Source: Sulfitobacter litoralis | GTDB lineage: Bacteria > Pseudomonadota > Alphaproteobacteria > Rhodobacterales > Rhodobacteraceae | Reading direction: 5' to 3' | Assembly: GCF_900103185.1 (NCBI RefSeq) | Contig: NZ_FNJD01000005.1 | Span: 62,001 to 126,000 of the forward strand | Length of the DNA stretch: 64,000 bases | Part shown: positions 7,207 to 15,787 of the stretch, piece by piece | Numbering within the stretch: position 1 is the stretch's first letter | How the letters are laid out: each line of letters begins with the position of its first letter | Made by a program: the position numbers and the translations under genes | Notes under the pieces: model-generated | The model's database searches: none | Told to the model about the DNA's origin: nothing | The model's input: only the letters and a program-made list of their open reading frames with translations

Positions 7207-8239
7207 GTCGCACCGTCAAATTAAGTTTACCATCACGGACAACCCGCCACCCCGCCTTGATAAGGCGCTTGCGCGGGATGTGCCAGAGGATGCGAACCTG
7301 TCGCGCACTCGGCTTGGGCGTTTGCTTGAGCAAGGGGCCGTGCGGGTGGATGGGCAGGTCGTGACCGACCCGCGCAGCCGCGCCGACGAAGGCCAAGAAA
7401 TTACCGTGGATGTGGAAGAGGCCGAAGACAGCCATATCCTTGCCGAAGAAATCCCGTTGGACGTGGTTTTTGAAGATGCAGATCTGATTGTGATCAACAA
7501 GCCCGCTGGCATGGTCGTGCACCCCGCTCCGGGCAGCCCCTCCGGCACACTGGTAAATGCGCTGCTGGCCCATTGCGGTGATGAACTTTCTGGGGTGGGC
7601 GGCATGAAGCGCCCCGGCATTGTGCACCGGATCGACAAGGATACCTCTGGCCTGTTGGTGGTCGCCAAATCCGACGCAGCGCACCACGGCCTGGCCAAAC
7701 AGTTCGAAAAACACACAGTGGAGCGCTATTATCAAGCGTTGGTCTACGGTGTGCCAGACGCTAATGATCCGCGTTTGCGGGGGGTGAAGGGAGCCAATTT
7801 TGAGCCCGGCAATATCCTTAAACTCACGACGCAATTAGCCCGCCACCGCACCGACCGACAACGGCAGGCGGTGTTTTTCCAAGGGGGGCGTCACGCAGTT
7901 ACCCGTGCACGCACTGTGGCGCGCCTTGGATCGCCCGAGGTGTTGGCGCTAATGGAGTGTTGGCTAGAGACGGGGCGCACGCACCAAATCCGGGTTCATA
8001 TGGCCCATGCTGGTCATGCGCTGGTCGGTGATCCGACCTATGGCGGTAAACGCAAGCTCGCCAAAGGCGCGGTTTCTGACGCTGCAGCCGACGCCATCCG
8101 CAGCTTTCCGCGACAAGCGCTGCACGCGGCGGTTCTGGGGTTCGATCACCCTTTGACAGGGGACTACGTTCGGTTCGAAGCCCCGCTGCCGGCTGACCTG
8201 ACCAACCTGCTAGAGGCCGTGGGCTACAGCACAAGCTGA
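7205..8239 (+). CDS. rluD: 23S rRNA pseudouridine synthase, RluA/RluD family
   Basis: It converts specific uridines of 23S rRNA to pseudouridine. The 344-residue product has an N-terminal S4 RNA-binding domain (about 17-75) and the catalytic domain, with HRIDKDTSG (141-149, catalytic Asp144) and the downstream motif TGRTHQIRVH. I chose the ATG at 7205 because AAGGA precedes it by seven bases; earlier in-frame starts would run back through the whole divergent gene. Neighbouring rpoH follows in the same direction after 166 bp. RluD is likelier than RluC by overall pattern, but the exact target site is inference. Confidence 0.88.
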   Translation: MSHRQIKFTITDNPPPRLDKALARDVPEDANLSRTRLGRLLEQGAVRVDGQVVTDPRSRADEGQEITVDVEEAEDSHILAEEIPLDVVFEDADLIVINKPAGMVVHPAPGSPSGTLVNALLAHCGDELSGVGGMKRPGIVHRIDKDTSGLLVVAKSDAAHHGLAKQFEKHTVERYYQALVYGVPDANDPRLRGVKGANFEPGNILKLTTQLARHRTDRQRQAVFFQGGRHAVTRARTVARLGSPEVLALMECWLETGRTHQIRVHMAHAGHALVGDPTYGGKRKLAKGAVSDAAADAIRSFPRQALHAAVLGFDHPLTGDYVRFEAPLPADLTNLLEAVGYSTS

Positions 8240-8325
8240 TGCACAGTTGTGTGAACGACCTGTAGCATAACGGTAATTTAAGGTTTTTTGGGCCCAATAC
8301 GCCCTTTCACGCGTTAGGCTGTACA

Positions 8326-8355
8326 CTTGAAACAGAGCGGGGCGCTCTCCATATC
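8326..8355 (+). promoter_or_regulatory. Candidate sigma-32 type promoter of rpoH
   Basis: CTTGAAA (8326-8332) is followed after 14 bp by CTCCATAT (8347-8354), seven of eight matches to the classical sigma-32 -10 element, 50 bp before the rpoH start. The same bases can also be read as a sigma-70 promoter (TTGAAA, 17 bp, CATATC), so autoregulation is plausible but not shown. Confidence 0.4.
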
Positions 8356-8405
8356 TATGCTAATCCAAATAACATGGGCCCCGGAAATTGGGGAAAGGGA
8401 CAAAG

Positions 8406-9302
8406 ATGGCTAATTATGCAAATCTGCCAGCACCAACACCGGAAGGCGGATTAAACCGCTACATGCAGGAAATCCGCAAGTTTCCCCTGTTGGAACCAGA
8501 AGAAGAGTACATGCTCGCCAAACGCTGGGTGGAAGAGCAAGATACCAAAGCAGCACACCGTATGGTCACCTCCCACCTACGGCTCGCGGCGAAAATTGCC
8601 ATGGGGTATCGTGGCTACGGCCTGCCTCAGGCCGAGGTGATTTCAGAAGCGAATGTCGGCTTGATGCAGGCTGTTAAACGGTTCGACCCTGAAAAGGGCT
8701 TCCGCCTCGCGACATATGCGATGTGGTGGATTCGTGCGTCTATTCAGGAATATATCCTGCGCTCGTGGTCTTTGGTCAAATTGGGTACCACATCGGGTCA
8801 AAAGAAATTGTTCTTTAACCTGCGTAAGGCCAAGAATCGCATCGGCGCGTTAGAAGAGGGGGATTTGCACCCCGATAATGTCACCCGCATTGCCACCGAC
8901 CTTGGCGTAACCGAGACCGAAGTGATCTCTATGAACCGACGTATGTCGGGCGGTGATGCGTCGTTGAATGCCACGGTCGGCTCTGAGGGCGAGGGGACGA
9001 TGCAGTGGCAGGACTGGTTGGAGGATGAAGATGCTGACCAGGCCACCGATTACGAAGAACGTGACGAGCTGGAAACCCGCCGTGAAATGCTGGCCGAGGC
9101 GCTGGATGTCTTGAATGACCGCGAAAAGGACATCCTGACCCAACGGCGTCTGTCCGACAAGACGGTCACGCTGGAAGATCTGAGCAGCCAGTATGACGTC
9201 AGCCGCGAGCGTATCCGCCAGATCGAGGTGCGCGCATTTGAAAAGTTGCAAAAACGTATGCGTGACCTTGCCCGCGAAAAAGGTCTCATGGCGACAGCTT
9301 GA
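8406..9302 (+). CDS. rpoH: RNA polymerase heat-shock sigma factor RpoH (sigma-32)
   Basis: A 298-residue sigma factor that directs polymerase to heat-shock and stress genes. The sigma-32-specific RpoH box appears as QKKLFFNLRK; region 2 contains TYAMWWIRASIQEYILRSW, and region 4 near the C-terminus carries the helix-turn-helix VSRERIRQIEVRAFEKLQKR. I chose the ATG at 8406 because AAAGGGA lies upstream and MANYANLPAP is the usual start. A strong terminator follows. Rhodobacterales often have two rpoH genes; which one this is cannot be told here. Confidence 0.96.
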   Translation: MANYANLPAPTPEGGLNRYMQEIRKFPLLEPEEEYMLAKRWVEEQDTKAAHRMVTSHLRLAAKIAMGYRGYGLPQAEVISEANVGLMQAVKRFDPEKGFRLATYAMWWIRASIQEYILRSWSLVKLGTTSGQKKLFFNLRKAKNRIGALEEGDLHPDNVTRIATDLGVTETEVISMNRRMSGGDASLNATVGSEGEGTMQWQDWLEDEDADQATDYEERDELETRREMLAEALDVLNDREKDILTQRRLSDKTVTLEDLSSQYDVSRERIRQIEVRAFEKLQKRMRDLAREKGLMATA

Positions 9303-9325
9303 TCCGGAATATACGTGTTTTATCA

Positions 9326-9361
9326 ATCCCCGCAGAGCGTTCGCTTTGCGGGGATTTTTTT
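9326..9361 (+). terminator. Rho-independent terminator of rpoH
   Basis: ATCCCCGCA (9326-9334) and TGCGGGGAT (9347-9355) form a nine-pair stem followed by a run of T, 24 bp after the rpoH stop codon. Confidence 0.9.
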
Positions 9362-9480
9362 GGTCAGTCATGGCCGTTCCCTTCCGTGCCAAAAGCCTGC
9401 AAACCGAGGCATTCGCTATCGGGGGTTGCACCGTTTCCCCGCTGACCTACCTATAAGAGGTAATCTAGAAGGGGATGATC

Positions 9481-9750
9481 ATGGCCGGAGGTTGGGCAAA
9501 GGATGGTGCTGTCAGCGAACAGATCGAAGCGTCGATCAATGACGAGCTGGCCCGCCTGAAATCGCGAAAGTCACACCAAGGCGAAAGCCGTACCCATTGT
9601 GCAGAATGCGAAGAACCAATCCCCGAGGCGCGCCGCCAAGCGCTACCGGGCGTCAAGCTTTGCATTGATTGTGTGCGCGAACGCGACGGAATTGTGCAAG
9701 CACGTGGCGGTATCAACAGGCGCGGCAGCAAAGACAGCCAACTGAAATAG
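9481..9750 (+). CDS. DksA/TraR family zinc-finger protein, YbiI-like
   Basis: The 89-residue product has the C4 zinc finger of the DksA/TraR family, CAEC then CIDC with 17 residues between them, and ends NRRGSKDSQLK like Escherichia coli YbiI. It lacks the long coiled coil of true DksA, so a DksA-like effect on RNA polymerase is not assured. I chose the ATG at 9481 (MAGGWAKDGAVSEQ) because it matches the YbiI start and AAGGGG lies six bases upstream; an ATG at 9475 is possible. It is flanked by strong terminators, so it is probably monocistronic. Confidence 0.85.
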   Translation: MAGGWAKDGAVSEQIEASINDELARLKSRKSHQGESRTHCAECEEPIPEARRQALPGVKLCIDCVRERDGIVQARGGINRRGSKDSQLK

Positions 9751-9759
9751 CCAAACGCA

Positions 9760-9791
9760 AAACGGGGCGCTGCAGATGCAGCGCCCCGTTT
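9760..9791 (+). terminator. Strong hairpin terminator between convergent genes
   Basis: AAACGGGGCGCTGCA and TGCAGCGCCCCGTTT form a stem of up to 15 pairs around a tiny loop, 9 bp after the zinc-finger gene. The A-rich and T-rich flanks let it serve plus-strand transcription and possibly pepF from the other side. Confidence 0.85.
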
Positions 9792-9795
9792 CTAA

Positions 9796-9826
9796 TTCCA
9801 AATGGTCTTAAATCCTCGCCGAAGGC
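9796..9826. repeat. Intergenic repeat, copy D
   Basis: A 31-bp unit starting TTCCAAATGG and ending CTCGCCGAAGGC. It recurs with 29 of 31 identities at 61507-61537 in the same orientation, and shares its TTCCAAATG end with the copies at 6313 and 57939. It lies between convergent gene ends. Confidence 0.65.
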
Positions 9827-9853
9827 ACTAAACTTTTGTGCCTACCGGCAAGA

Positions 9854-11674
9854 TCAGTCCTCCATCGCTTCCAATTCATCGATAAAGCCCGAAATCATCG
9901 ACAGGCCCTTATCCCAGAACGCGGGGTCAGAGGCGTCCAGCCCGAAGGGGGCCAGAAGCTCCTTGTGATGCTTCGACCCACCGGCTTTCAGCATGTCGAA
10001 ATACTTGTCCTCGAACCCGGGCTCGCCTTCCTCGTACACAGCATAAAGTGCGTTCACCAAGCCGTCGCCAAAGGCGTAGGCGTAGACGTAGAAGGGCGAG
10101 TGCACGAAGTGGGGGATGTATGCCCAGAAGGTCTCATAGCCGTCCATATACTCGAACACCGGCCCAAGGCTTTCGGCCTGTACCGACATCCACAGGGCAT
10201 TAATGTCATCTGGCGTCAGCTCTCCGCCACGACGGGCATCGTGCAGTTTGCATTCGAAGTCATAGAACGCAATCTGGCGCACGACCGTGTTGATCATGTC
10301 CTCGACTTTGCCGGCCAGTAGAACTTTGCGTTCGGCCTTGGTCTTGGCACCGTCCAGCATCTTGCGGAAGGTCAGCATTTCGCCGAACACCGACGCGGTT
10401 TCGGCCAAGGTCAGCGGCGTGGAGGATAGCATTTCACCCTGACCGGCGGCCAACACTTGGTGAACCCCGTGACCCAGTTCGTGTGCCAGTGTCATCACAT
10501 CGCGCGGTTTGCCCAGATAGTTTAGCATCACATAAGGGTGCACGTCGGTCACGGTGGGGTGCGCAAAAGCACCAGGCGCCTTACCCGGTTTTACGCCCGC
10601 GTCGATCCAACCATCAGAGAAGAAGGGGGCCGCGATTTCGCCCATACGGGGATCAAAAGCGTTATAGGCATCCATGACCGTCTTTTCAGCCTGCTCCCAG
10701 CTGACGGTTTTAGGGTCGTCCATCGGCAGCGGCGCGTTGCGGTCCCAGACCTGCATGGTGTCAAGCCCAAGCCACTTGCGCTTTAGCTCGTAGTAACGGT
10801 GGCTCAGCTTGGGGTAGGCGTCGACGACGGCATTGCGCAGCGCTTCGACCACCTCGGGTTCGACGTGGTTCGACAAGTGGCGACCGGTTTGCGGTGTGGG
10901 CATGCCACGCCAGCGGTCGATGACCTCTTTCTCTTTGGCTTGCGTGTTATGCACGCGGGCAAAGGTGCGGATATTGGCCTGAAACACATCCGCCAGTTCG
11001 CGCGCCGCCGCTTCGCGCAGGTCACGCGATGGGTCGGTCAGCAGGTTCAGCACGCCTTCGATGTTCAGCGGCTCGTCGTTCACCTCGAACTCAAGCCCCG
11101 CGATGGTTTCGTCAAACAGGCGTTCCCATGCGTCGCCGACGACGCCCAGATCATGCAGGAATTTCTCCATCTCGTCGGAAAGCTGGTAATCTTTCATGGC
11201 GCGGATACGGTCAAACACGGGTTTATAGCGCGCCAGATCGGCCTTTTGGCTCAGCAGATTGGCAAGGTGATCATCCTCCAGCCGGTTCAGTTCCAGCGTG
11301 AAGAACACCAGCGGCGTGGTGAAGTTGGTGATCTTTTCCTGCGCGTCCGACATGAACTTGGCACGGCTGGAATCTGTGGTCATCTGGTAGTAGCGCAGGC
11401 CCGCGTAGGACATGATACGCCCGGCGATCTGGTTGATTTTCTCGTTGCGCAGCACGCAATCCAGCAGCTCGTTCGCATCCAGATCCGCCAGCTTGCCTTC
11501 GTAATCTTCGGCAAAGCTGCGGCAGGCTTCTTCCAGCCAGTCCAGATCACGCTTGAGCTCGGGGGCGTCTTCACTGGTGTAAAGATCGTCAAGATTCCAT
11601 TCGGGCAGCTTGCCGAAGGCAGAGGCGCCGGAACCGGCGTTGGCATCAAGGACGGGGACAGGCAGTTGAAACAT
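9854..11674 (-). CDS. pepF: Oligoendopeptidase F, M3 family metallopeptidase
   Basis: A 606-residue cytoplasmic zinc peptidase that degrades oligopeptides. HELGHGVH (about 397-404) is the HExxH zinc motif, with the third ligand in the following LTLAETASVFGEML helix. The long helical N-terminal lobe and the C-terminal HSPFYVYAYAFGD segment are typical of PepF. I chose the ATG at 11674 because AGAGG lies upstream; an alternative start at 11719 adds 15 residues with no family support. It is transcribed convergently to the zinc-finger gene and downstream of the ligase gene, after a 72-bp gap. Confidence 0.92.
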   Translation of the reverse strand: MFQLPVPVLDANAGSGASAFGKLPEWNLDDLYTSEDAPELKRDLDWLEEACRSFAEDYEGKLADLDANELLDCVLRNEKINQIAGRIMSYAGLRYYQMTTDSSRAKFMSDAQEKITNFTTPLVFFTLELNRLEDDHLANLLSQKADLARYKPVFDRIRAMKDYQLSDEMEKFLHDLGVVGDAWERLFDETIAGLEFEVNDEPLNIEGVLNLLTDPSRDLREAAARELADVFQANIRTFARVHNTQAKEKEVIDRWRGMPTPQTGRHLSNHVEPEVVEALRNAVVDAYPKLSHRYYELKRKWLGLDTMQVWDRNAPLPMDDPKTVSWEQAEKTVMDAYNAFDPRMGEIAAPFFSDGWIDAGVKPGKAPGAFAHPTVTDVHPYVMLNYLGKPRDVMTLAHELGHGVHQVLAAGQGEMLSSTPLTLAETASVFGEMLTFRKMLDGAKTKAERKVLLAGKVEDMINTVVRQIAFYDFECKLHDARRGGELTPDDINALWMSVQAESLGPVFEYMDGYETFWAYIPHFVHSPFYVYAYAFGDGLVNALYAVYEEGEPGFEDKYFDMLKAGGSKHHKELLAPFGLDASDPAFWDKGLSMISGFIDELEAMED

Positions 11675-11746
11675 GAGAAACCTCTTTTTGACGTTAATTC
11701 TACCTAAGCACGGGTCCACGGCAAAGCAAGGCGATGGCAGGGTGGA

Positions 11747-13345
11747 TCAACCGTAAATCCGCAGCATTTCTTCAAGATCGGCCAAGGTATTGGCTTCCTG
11801 AAGCGGCTTGTCCTTCCGCCAGCGCAGCATCCGTGGAAAGCGCAGGGCGACGCCGGATTTATGCCGTGTGCTGCGCTGAATGCCTTCGAAGGCGATCTCG
11901 AACACATGATGCGGGGTCACCTTGCGCACGGGACCAAACCGTTCGAGCGTATTCTTACGCACCCAAGCCGTGATCTTGCGAAACTCGGCATCCGTCAGGC
12001 CGCTATAGGCTTTGGTAAAGGGCACCAGATCATTGCCGTTCCAGACCGCAAAGGTGAAGTCTGTGAACAGGTTGGCGCGCCGGCCGGACCCCGACTGGGC
12101 ATAGATCATCACGGCGTCGATGGTCAGCGGGTCCAGCTTCCACTTCCACCAATCTCCCTTCTTGCGCCCCGCCAGATAGGGGCTATCCGCACGCTTCAGC
12201 ATGACCCCTTCGGCTTGCGCATCGCGTGCAGTGCCGCGTTGATCGGCCAGCGTGTCCCATGTGGCAAAGCTCAGCTGCGGCGACAGGCGGATCGGTGCGT
12301 CGTCGGGCAGGGCGGCACAGGCTTGCTCTAGCAGCGCACGACGGTCGGCAAAGGGGCGTTCTCGGATATCCTCGCCTTGCCATTCCAGCAGATCATAGGC
12401 GTGCAGCACGACGGGGGCTTCCGTCAGTAGCTTCTTGGGCACGGTCTTACGCCCGATACGGGCTTGCAGTGCGTTGAAGGATGACGGTGCAGGCTGACCA
12501 TTGGGCCAGACCAGCAATTCGCCATCCAGAACCGTGCCATCGGGCATGAAATCAACCGCGCGGGCAAGTTCCGGAAAACGGTCAGTCATCAGCTCTTCGC
12601 CGCGCGACCACACGAAATATTCGCCGGCGCGCAGGATCAATTGGCCGCGAATACCGTCCCACTTCCATTCTGCGCGCCAGTCTTGCGGGTCACCCAGCTC
12701 TTGCGGTTCGGCTTCCAGCCCATAGGCCAGATAGAAGGGATAGGGCCGTGACGCGTCGGCAGAGGCATCTTCGGCTTCGACGAGCGTGTGCCATGTGGTG
12801 TCGTCGGGATGCCAGTTCCCTATCAGACGATGCGCCAGCTCGGGTTCGGGTTTGCCCGTGGCACGGACGAGGGCGCGGGTCATCAGCTTTTGGCTGACGC
12901 CCACACGAAAACCACCGGTGATGAGCTTGTTAAAAATAAAACGCTCGGTTCCGCCCAGTGTTGTCCATGCGTCCAGCACAAAGGCTTTGCGGGCCTCTTC
13001 ATCCTGCGTGTAAATTTCGCGCAGGGCCGTGATCCAGGTAGACAGCGATTGGTCATCTTGCGTCGGGTTGGGGGGCAGCACCAGCGTGATCGTCTCGGCC
13101 AGATCGCCAACGATGCTATAGCTTTCCTCGAACAACCACAGTGGAATCCCCGCACGCTCAGCGGCCCATTCGCGCAGCTTGGTTGTGGTGACGGCGCGTT
13201 TGGGTCGGCGGCCGGAAAACAGCGCAATGGTCCATAGGCGATCATCATCCGGCGCGGCGCTAAAGTAATCGGCAAGAGCGGCCACTTTGACCGTCGTCTT
13301 GGTGCTTTGGTCGATGGCGTTGAACAGGGCTGCAAAACGTTTCAT
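11747..13345 (-). CDS. ATP-dependent DNA ligase (ligase-associated repair cluster type)
   Basis: A 532-residue ATP-dependent ligase that seals nicks, additional to the NAD-dependent housekeeping enzyme. The adenylation motif is EWKWDGIRG with the nucleophile Lys228; VLDGELLVW (motif III), EGVMLKR (motif IV) and WWKWK (motif V) follow in order. The N-terminal 200 residues form the DNA-binding domain of LigB-like bacterial enzymes. Its start overlaps the stop of the exonuclease gene by four bases, the arrangement known for ligase-associated DNA damage response genes. The usual helicase and phosphoesterase partners are not adjacent. Confidence 0.9.
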   Translation of the reverse strand: MKRFAALFNAIDQSTKTTVKVAALADYFSAAPDDDRLWTIALFSGRRPKRAVTTTKLREWAAERAGIPLWLFEESYSIVGDLAETITLVLPPNPTQDDQSLSTWITALREIYTQDEEARKAFVLDAWTTLGGTERFIFNKLITGGFRVGVSQKLMTRALVRATGKPEPELAHRLIGNWHPDDTTWHTLVEAEDASADASRPYPFYLAYGLEAEPQELGDPQDWRAEWKWDGIRGQLILRAGEYFVWSRGEELMTDRFPELARAVDFMPDGTVLDGELLVWPNGQPAPSSFNALQARIGRKTVPKKLLTEAPVVLHAYDLLEWQGEDIRERPFADRRALLEQACAALPDDAPIRLSPQLSFATWDTLADQRGTARDAQAEGVMLKRADSPYLAGRKKGDWWKWKLDPLTIDAVMIYAQSGSGRRANLFTDFTFAVWNGNDLVPFTKAYSGLTDAEFRKITAWVRKNTLERFGPVRKVTPHHVFEIAFEGIQRSTRHKSGVALRFPRMLRWRKDKPLQEANTLADLEEMLRIYG

Positions 13346-14361
13346 TCGTTCGCGTCCTTATCAAGGGACTCGCCTTCGAACTGGGTGGGCACCACCTGCG
13401 CCTGCCAGCCACTGTCTGCCAGATAGCGGCTAAAGACATCCGTATAACCATGTGTGACGTATATATTTTCTGCCTCGGTCGCCTTGATCGCCGACAACAG
13501 TCCATCCCAATCCGCATGGTCCGAAATGATAAAACCACGATCACCCGCACGGCGTCGACGTACACCCCGCACGGCCATCCATCCGCTGGCAAAGGCGGTT
13601 TCCTGCGGGCCGAATTTTTTCGACCACGCGCTGCCCAAAGCGCCGGGTGGGGCCAGCACAATCGCACCGGCGTGGTCCTTGGGGTTCAGGTCGGCATCGG
13701 CGAGGATCGTGTCGGGTAGGGTGATCCCTTGATCGCGTAGCACGCGGTTGGTGTTTTCAGTCGCGGTGTGGGTGAGGATAGGGCCTACGTCGGGGTCGAG
13801 CATCGATAGCAAACGTTGCGCTTTGCCCAAGGCGTAGGCCCCCAGAAACGCCGTCTTGCCCTGCGCCGCGCATCCCGCCCACCAGGCGTTGATCTCTGCC
13901 GCAACGGTAGATTGATCGGCCCAGCGAAACACCGGCAGGCCGAAGGTGCTTTCCGTAATGAAGTGATGACATTTCACCGGCTCGAATGGGTCGGACAGCC
14001 CGTCATCCACCACCTTGTAATCGCCCGAGGCGACCCAGACCTCGCCGTCTACTTCGACGCGGATTTGGGCCGAACCGGGGACGTGGCCAGCGGGATGAAA
14101 CGACACCTGCGCACCGCCGATCTGCCGCACCTCGCCGTATGAGATGCCGTCGGCAGTGATGTCACCTAAGCGGTGTCGCATGACGGGCAGGGCGATGTCG
14201 GTGGCAAGATAACGGTTCATGCCCCAGCGGGCATGATCTGAATGTCCGTGGGTAATTAACGCACGGTCCACTGGGCGCCACGGGTCGATATAGAAATCAC
14301 CCGCGGGGCAGTAGATGCCGTTTTCATTGAACGTGAGGACAGGTTGCTTGGCCATGCGCAT
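13342..14361 (-). CDS. Ligase-associated DNA exonuclease, metallo-beta-lactamase fold
   Basis: The 339-residue product is an MBL-fold nuclease of the SNM1/Artemis-like kind. THGHSDHARWG (about 37-47) contains the metal motif HxHxDH; HPAGHVPGSAQI and SGDY supply further ligands, and SDHADWDGLL lies near the end. Members of this family occur beside ATP-dependent ligases and are thought to trim DNA ends for joining. The stop overlaps the ligase start. MAKQ at 14355 is an alternative start two codons in; neither has a clear ribosome-binding site. Confidence 0.88.
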   Translation of the reverse strand: MRMAKQPVLTFNENGIYCPAGDFYIDPWRPVDRALITHGHSDHARWGMNRYLATDIALPVMRHRLGDITADGISYGEVRQIGGAQVSFHPAGHVPGSAQIRVEVDGEVWVASGDYKVVDDGLSDPFEPVKCHHFITESTFGLPVFRWADQSTVAAEINAWWAGCAAQGKTAFLGAYALGKAQRLLSMLDPDVGPILTHTATENTNRVLRDQGITLPDTILADADLNPKDHAGAIVLAPPGALGSAWSKKFGPQETAFASGWMAVRGVRRRRAGDRGFIISDHADWDGLLSAIKATEAENIYVTHGYTDVFSRYLADSGWQAQVVPTQFEGESLDKDANE

Positions 14362-14475
14362 AAGCTAGCGGGTCGGAGGCGTTTGAACAGGGTGGGTGAG
14401 TAAATCCTTGCGGATGCATGGTTTTTCTTCGTAATAACAGTAGGTTACGGGCAATAGTTCAACCCGATCTCTCGG

Positions 14476-15420
14476 CTACTTTTTGGCGTTTCCAAAGAAC
14501 AGAGCCGCCATTTCCTCCACCGCGTTGTCGCGGATAGCTGGGGTTTCCATCAAGACTTCGTGCTCTGCGCCGTCGATGATATGCAGCTTGCCGCCTTTCC
14601 AAGTTTCCATCCGCGCATGGATACGATCCTTGTGGACGATCCGCTCGTTCGATCCGAGAAACGTGGCGCAAGGCAGGCTAGGGGCAGCACGCAGTGACAG
14701 ATGTTTGGTTTCAGTCAAAGCTTCGCGCAGCCAGATAAAGCTTGGCCCGCCCAGCGATAGGTCGGGGTGCGCGTTGATCTGAGTGCGCATCATTTCGTAC
14801 ATCTCGGGGTCGGTCGTCAGCATGTTGCCTTCGAACGGCGCAGTCGAGACGTAGGACGCCGCCTGCGTCCCCATCGGCAAACGATACCCCTGACCAATAC
14901 GCGGCATCAGCTGGCTTAGCCCCGCAGCCACCAGACGCATATGCGGCGCGATATGGATGCCCCACATCGGCGCGGTAAAGGCGGCGGCCTGCACCGACAG
15001 ACCTTCCATACAGGCGCGCAGGCCGATGGCCCCCCCCATGGAGTGGGCCAGCAGGAAATACGGGCGCGGCAGCTGCAGGGCGCGGGCCGTCCGCATCATC
15101 GCTGCCACATCTTTTTGATAGTCAGAGAACACATCGACATGGCCGATGTTGCGGTCGGAGATCAGCCGATCCGACAGACCTTGCCCTCGCCAATCAATCG
15201 CGATGACCGCCAGCCCTTTTTTGGCCAGAGCGCTTGCGGTCATCGCATATTTTTCCACGTATTCGGTGCGGCCGGGGAAAAGCAGCACTGTGCCTTTTGC
15301 CCCATCCAGCGGCCAATGCGCGACGCGCAGCTTCTTACCGTCCGATGTCTCGGCCCAATGCGCCTGACCCGTCTCGGGGAGGGGCGCGATGTCGGTGAAA
15401 AAGGGCGCGGTTTCCAACAT
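14476..15420 (-). CDS. Alpha/beta hydrolase, monoacylglycerol lipase/lysophospholipase-like
   Basis: The 314-residue product has the alpha/beta hydrolase order: LLFPGRTEYVEKY (oxyanion region), DWRGQGLSDR, the nucleophile elbow AHSMGG (Ser127) and DGAEHEVLME near the C-terminus with the catalytic histidine. It resembles PldB/monoglyceride lipase-like esterases acting on lipids. No signal peptide is visible, so it should be cytosolic. It starts one base after the stop of the SCP2-domain gene, which suggests a two-gene lipid-related unit. The substrate is not predictable. Confidence 0.8.
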   Translation of the reverse strand: MLETAPFFTDIAPLPETGQAHWAETSDGKKLRVAHWPLDGAKGTVLLFPGRTEYVEKYAMTASALAKKGLAVIAIDWRGQGLSDRLISDRNIGHVDVFSDYQKDVAAMMRTARALQLPRPYFLLAHSMGGAIGLRACMEGLSVQAAAFTAPMWGIHIAPHMRLVAAGLSQLMPRIGQGYRLPMGTQAASYVSTAPFEGNMLTTDPEMYEMMRTQINAHPDLSLGGPSFIWLREALTETKHLSLRAAPSLPCATFLGSNERIVHKDRIHARMETWKGGKLHIIDGAEHEVLMETPAIRDNAVEEMAALFFGNAKK

Positions 15421-15421
15421 A

Positions 15422-15712
15422 TCAGGAGAGAACAGCCGCCAGCTTCATCGCCATACCCATGTCGCCATCAATCTTGAGCTTGCCGCTCATGAAGGCACCG
15501 GTCGGGTTCGTGTCGCCGGACAGGATTGCCTCGAAAGTTTCAGCGTCTGCAGAGAGAGTTACGTCTGCTTCTTCATCCCCTGCGCGGGCACCGGTTGAAT
15601 CCATCATCACAGCGCCTTCGCCTTCGATGTCGAACTTGGCAGTCCCGTCAAAGTCAGCGCCTGCCAATTTTTCATTCAGTACTGTTACAGCTTGGTTCAC
15701 GATATCGCTCAT
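15422..15712 (-). CDS. SCP2 sterol-binding domain protein
   Basis: A 96-residue single-domain protein of the SCP2 lipid-carrier fold, with the typical GTAKFDIEGEGAVMMDSTGA strand and loop, DVTLSADAETFEAILSGD and GKLKIDGDMGMAMKL. Such proteins bind fatty acyl chains or other hydrophobic ligands in the cytosol. I chose the ATG at 15712, since AAAGGG lies six bases upstream; an immediately preceding ATG at 15715 is possible. It leads a tight pair with the alpha/beta hydrolase, which suggests that the carrier supplies or removes its lipid substrate (inference). Confidence 0.85.
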   Translation of the reverse strand: MSDIVNQAVTVLNEKLAGADFDGTAKFDIEGEGAVMMDSTGARAGDEEADVTLSADAETFEAILSGDTNPTGAFMSGKLKIDGDMGMAMKLAAVLS

Positions 15713-15787
15713 CATAGGCCCTTTTCTTGGCAAATGGTGCCGACACGTCTGGAATTGTGGCGGCAGCCTGTTACATTCACTGTTGTT

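Noticed and set aside
10799-11707. A 302-codon frame antisense to pepF
   Set aside because: No ribosome-binding site or domain; pepF on the other strand has a complete zinc motif and full length.
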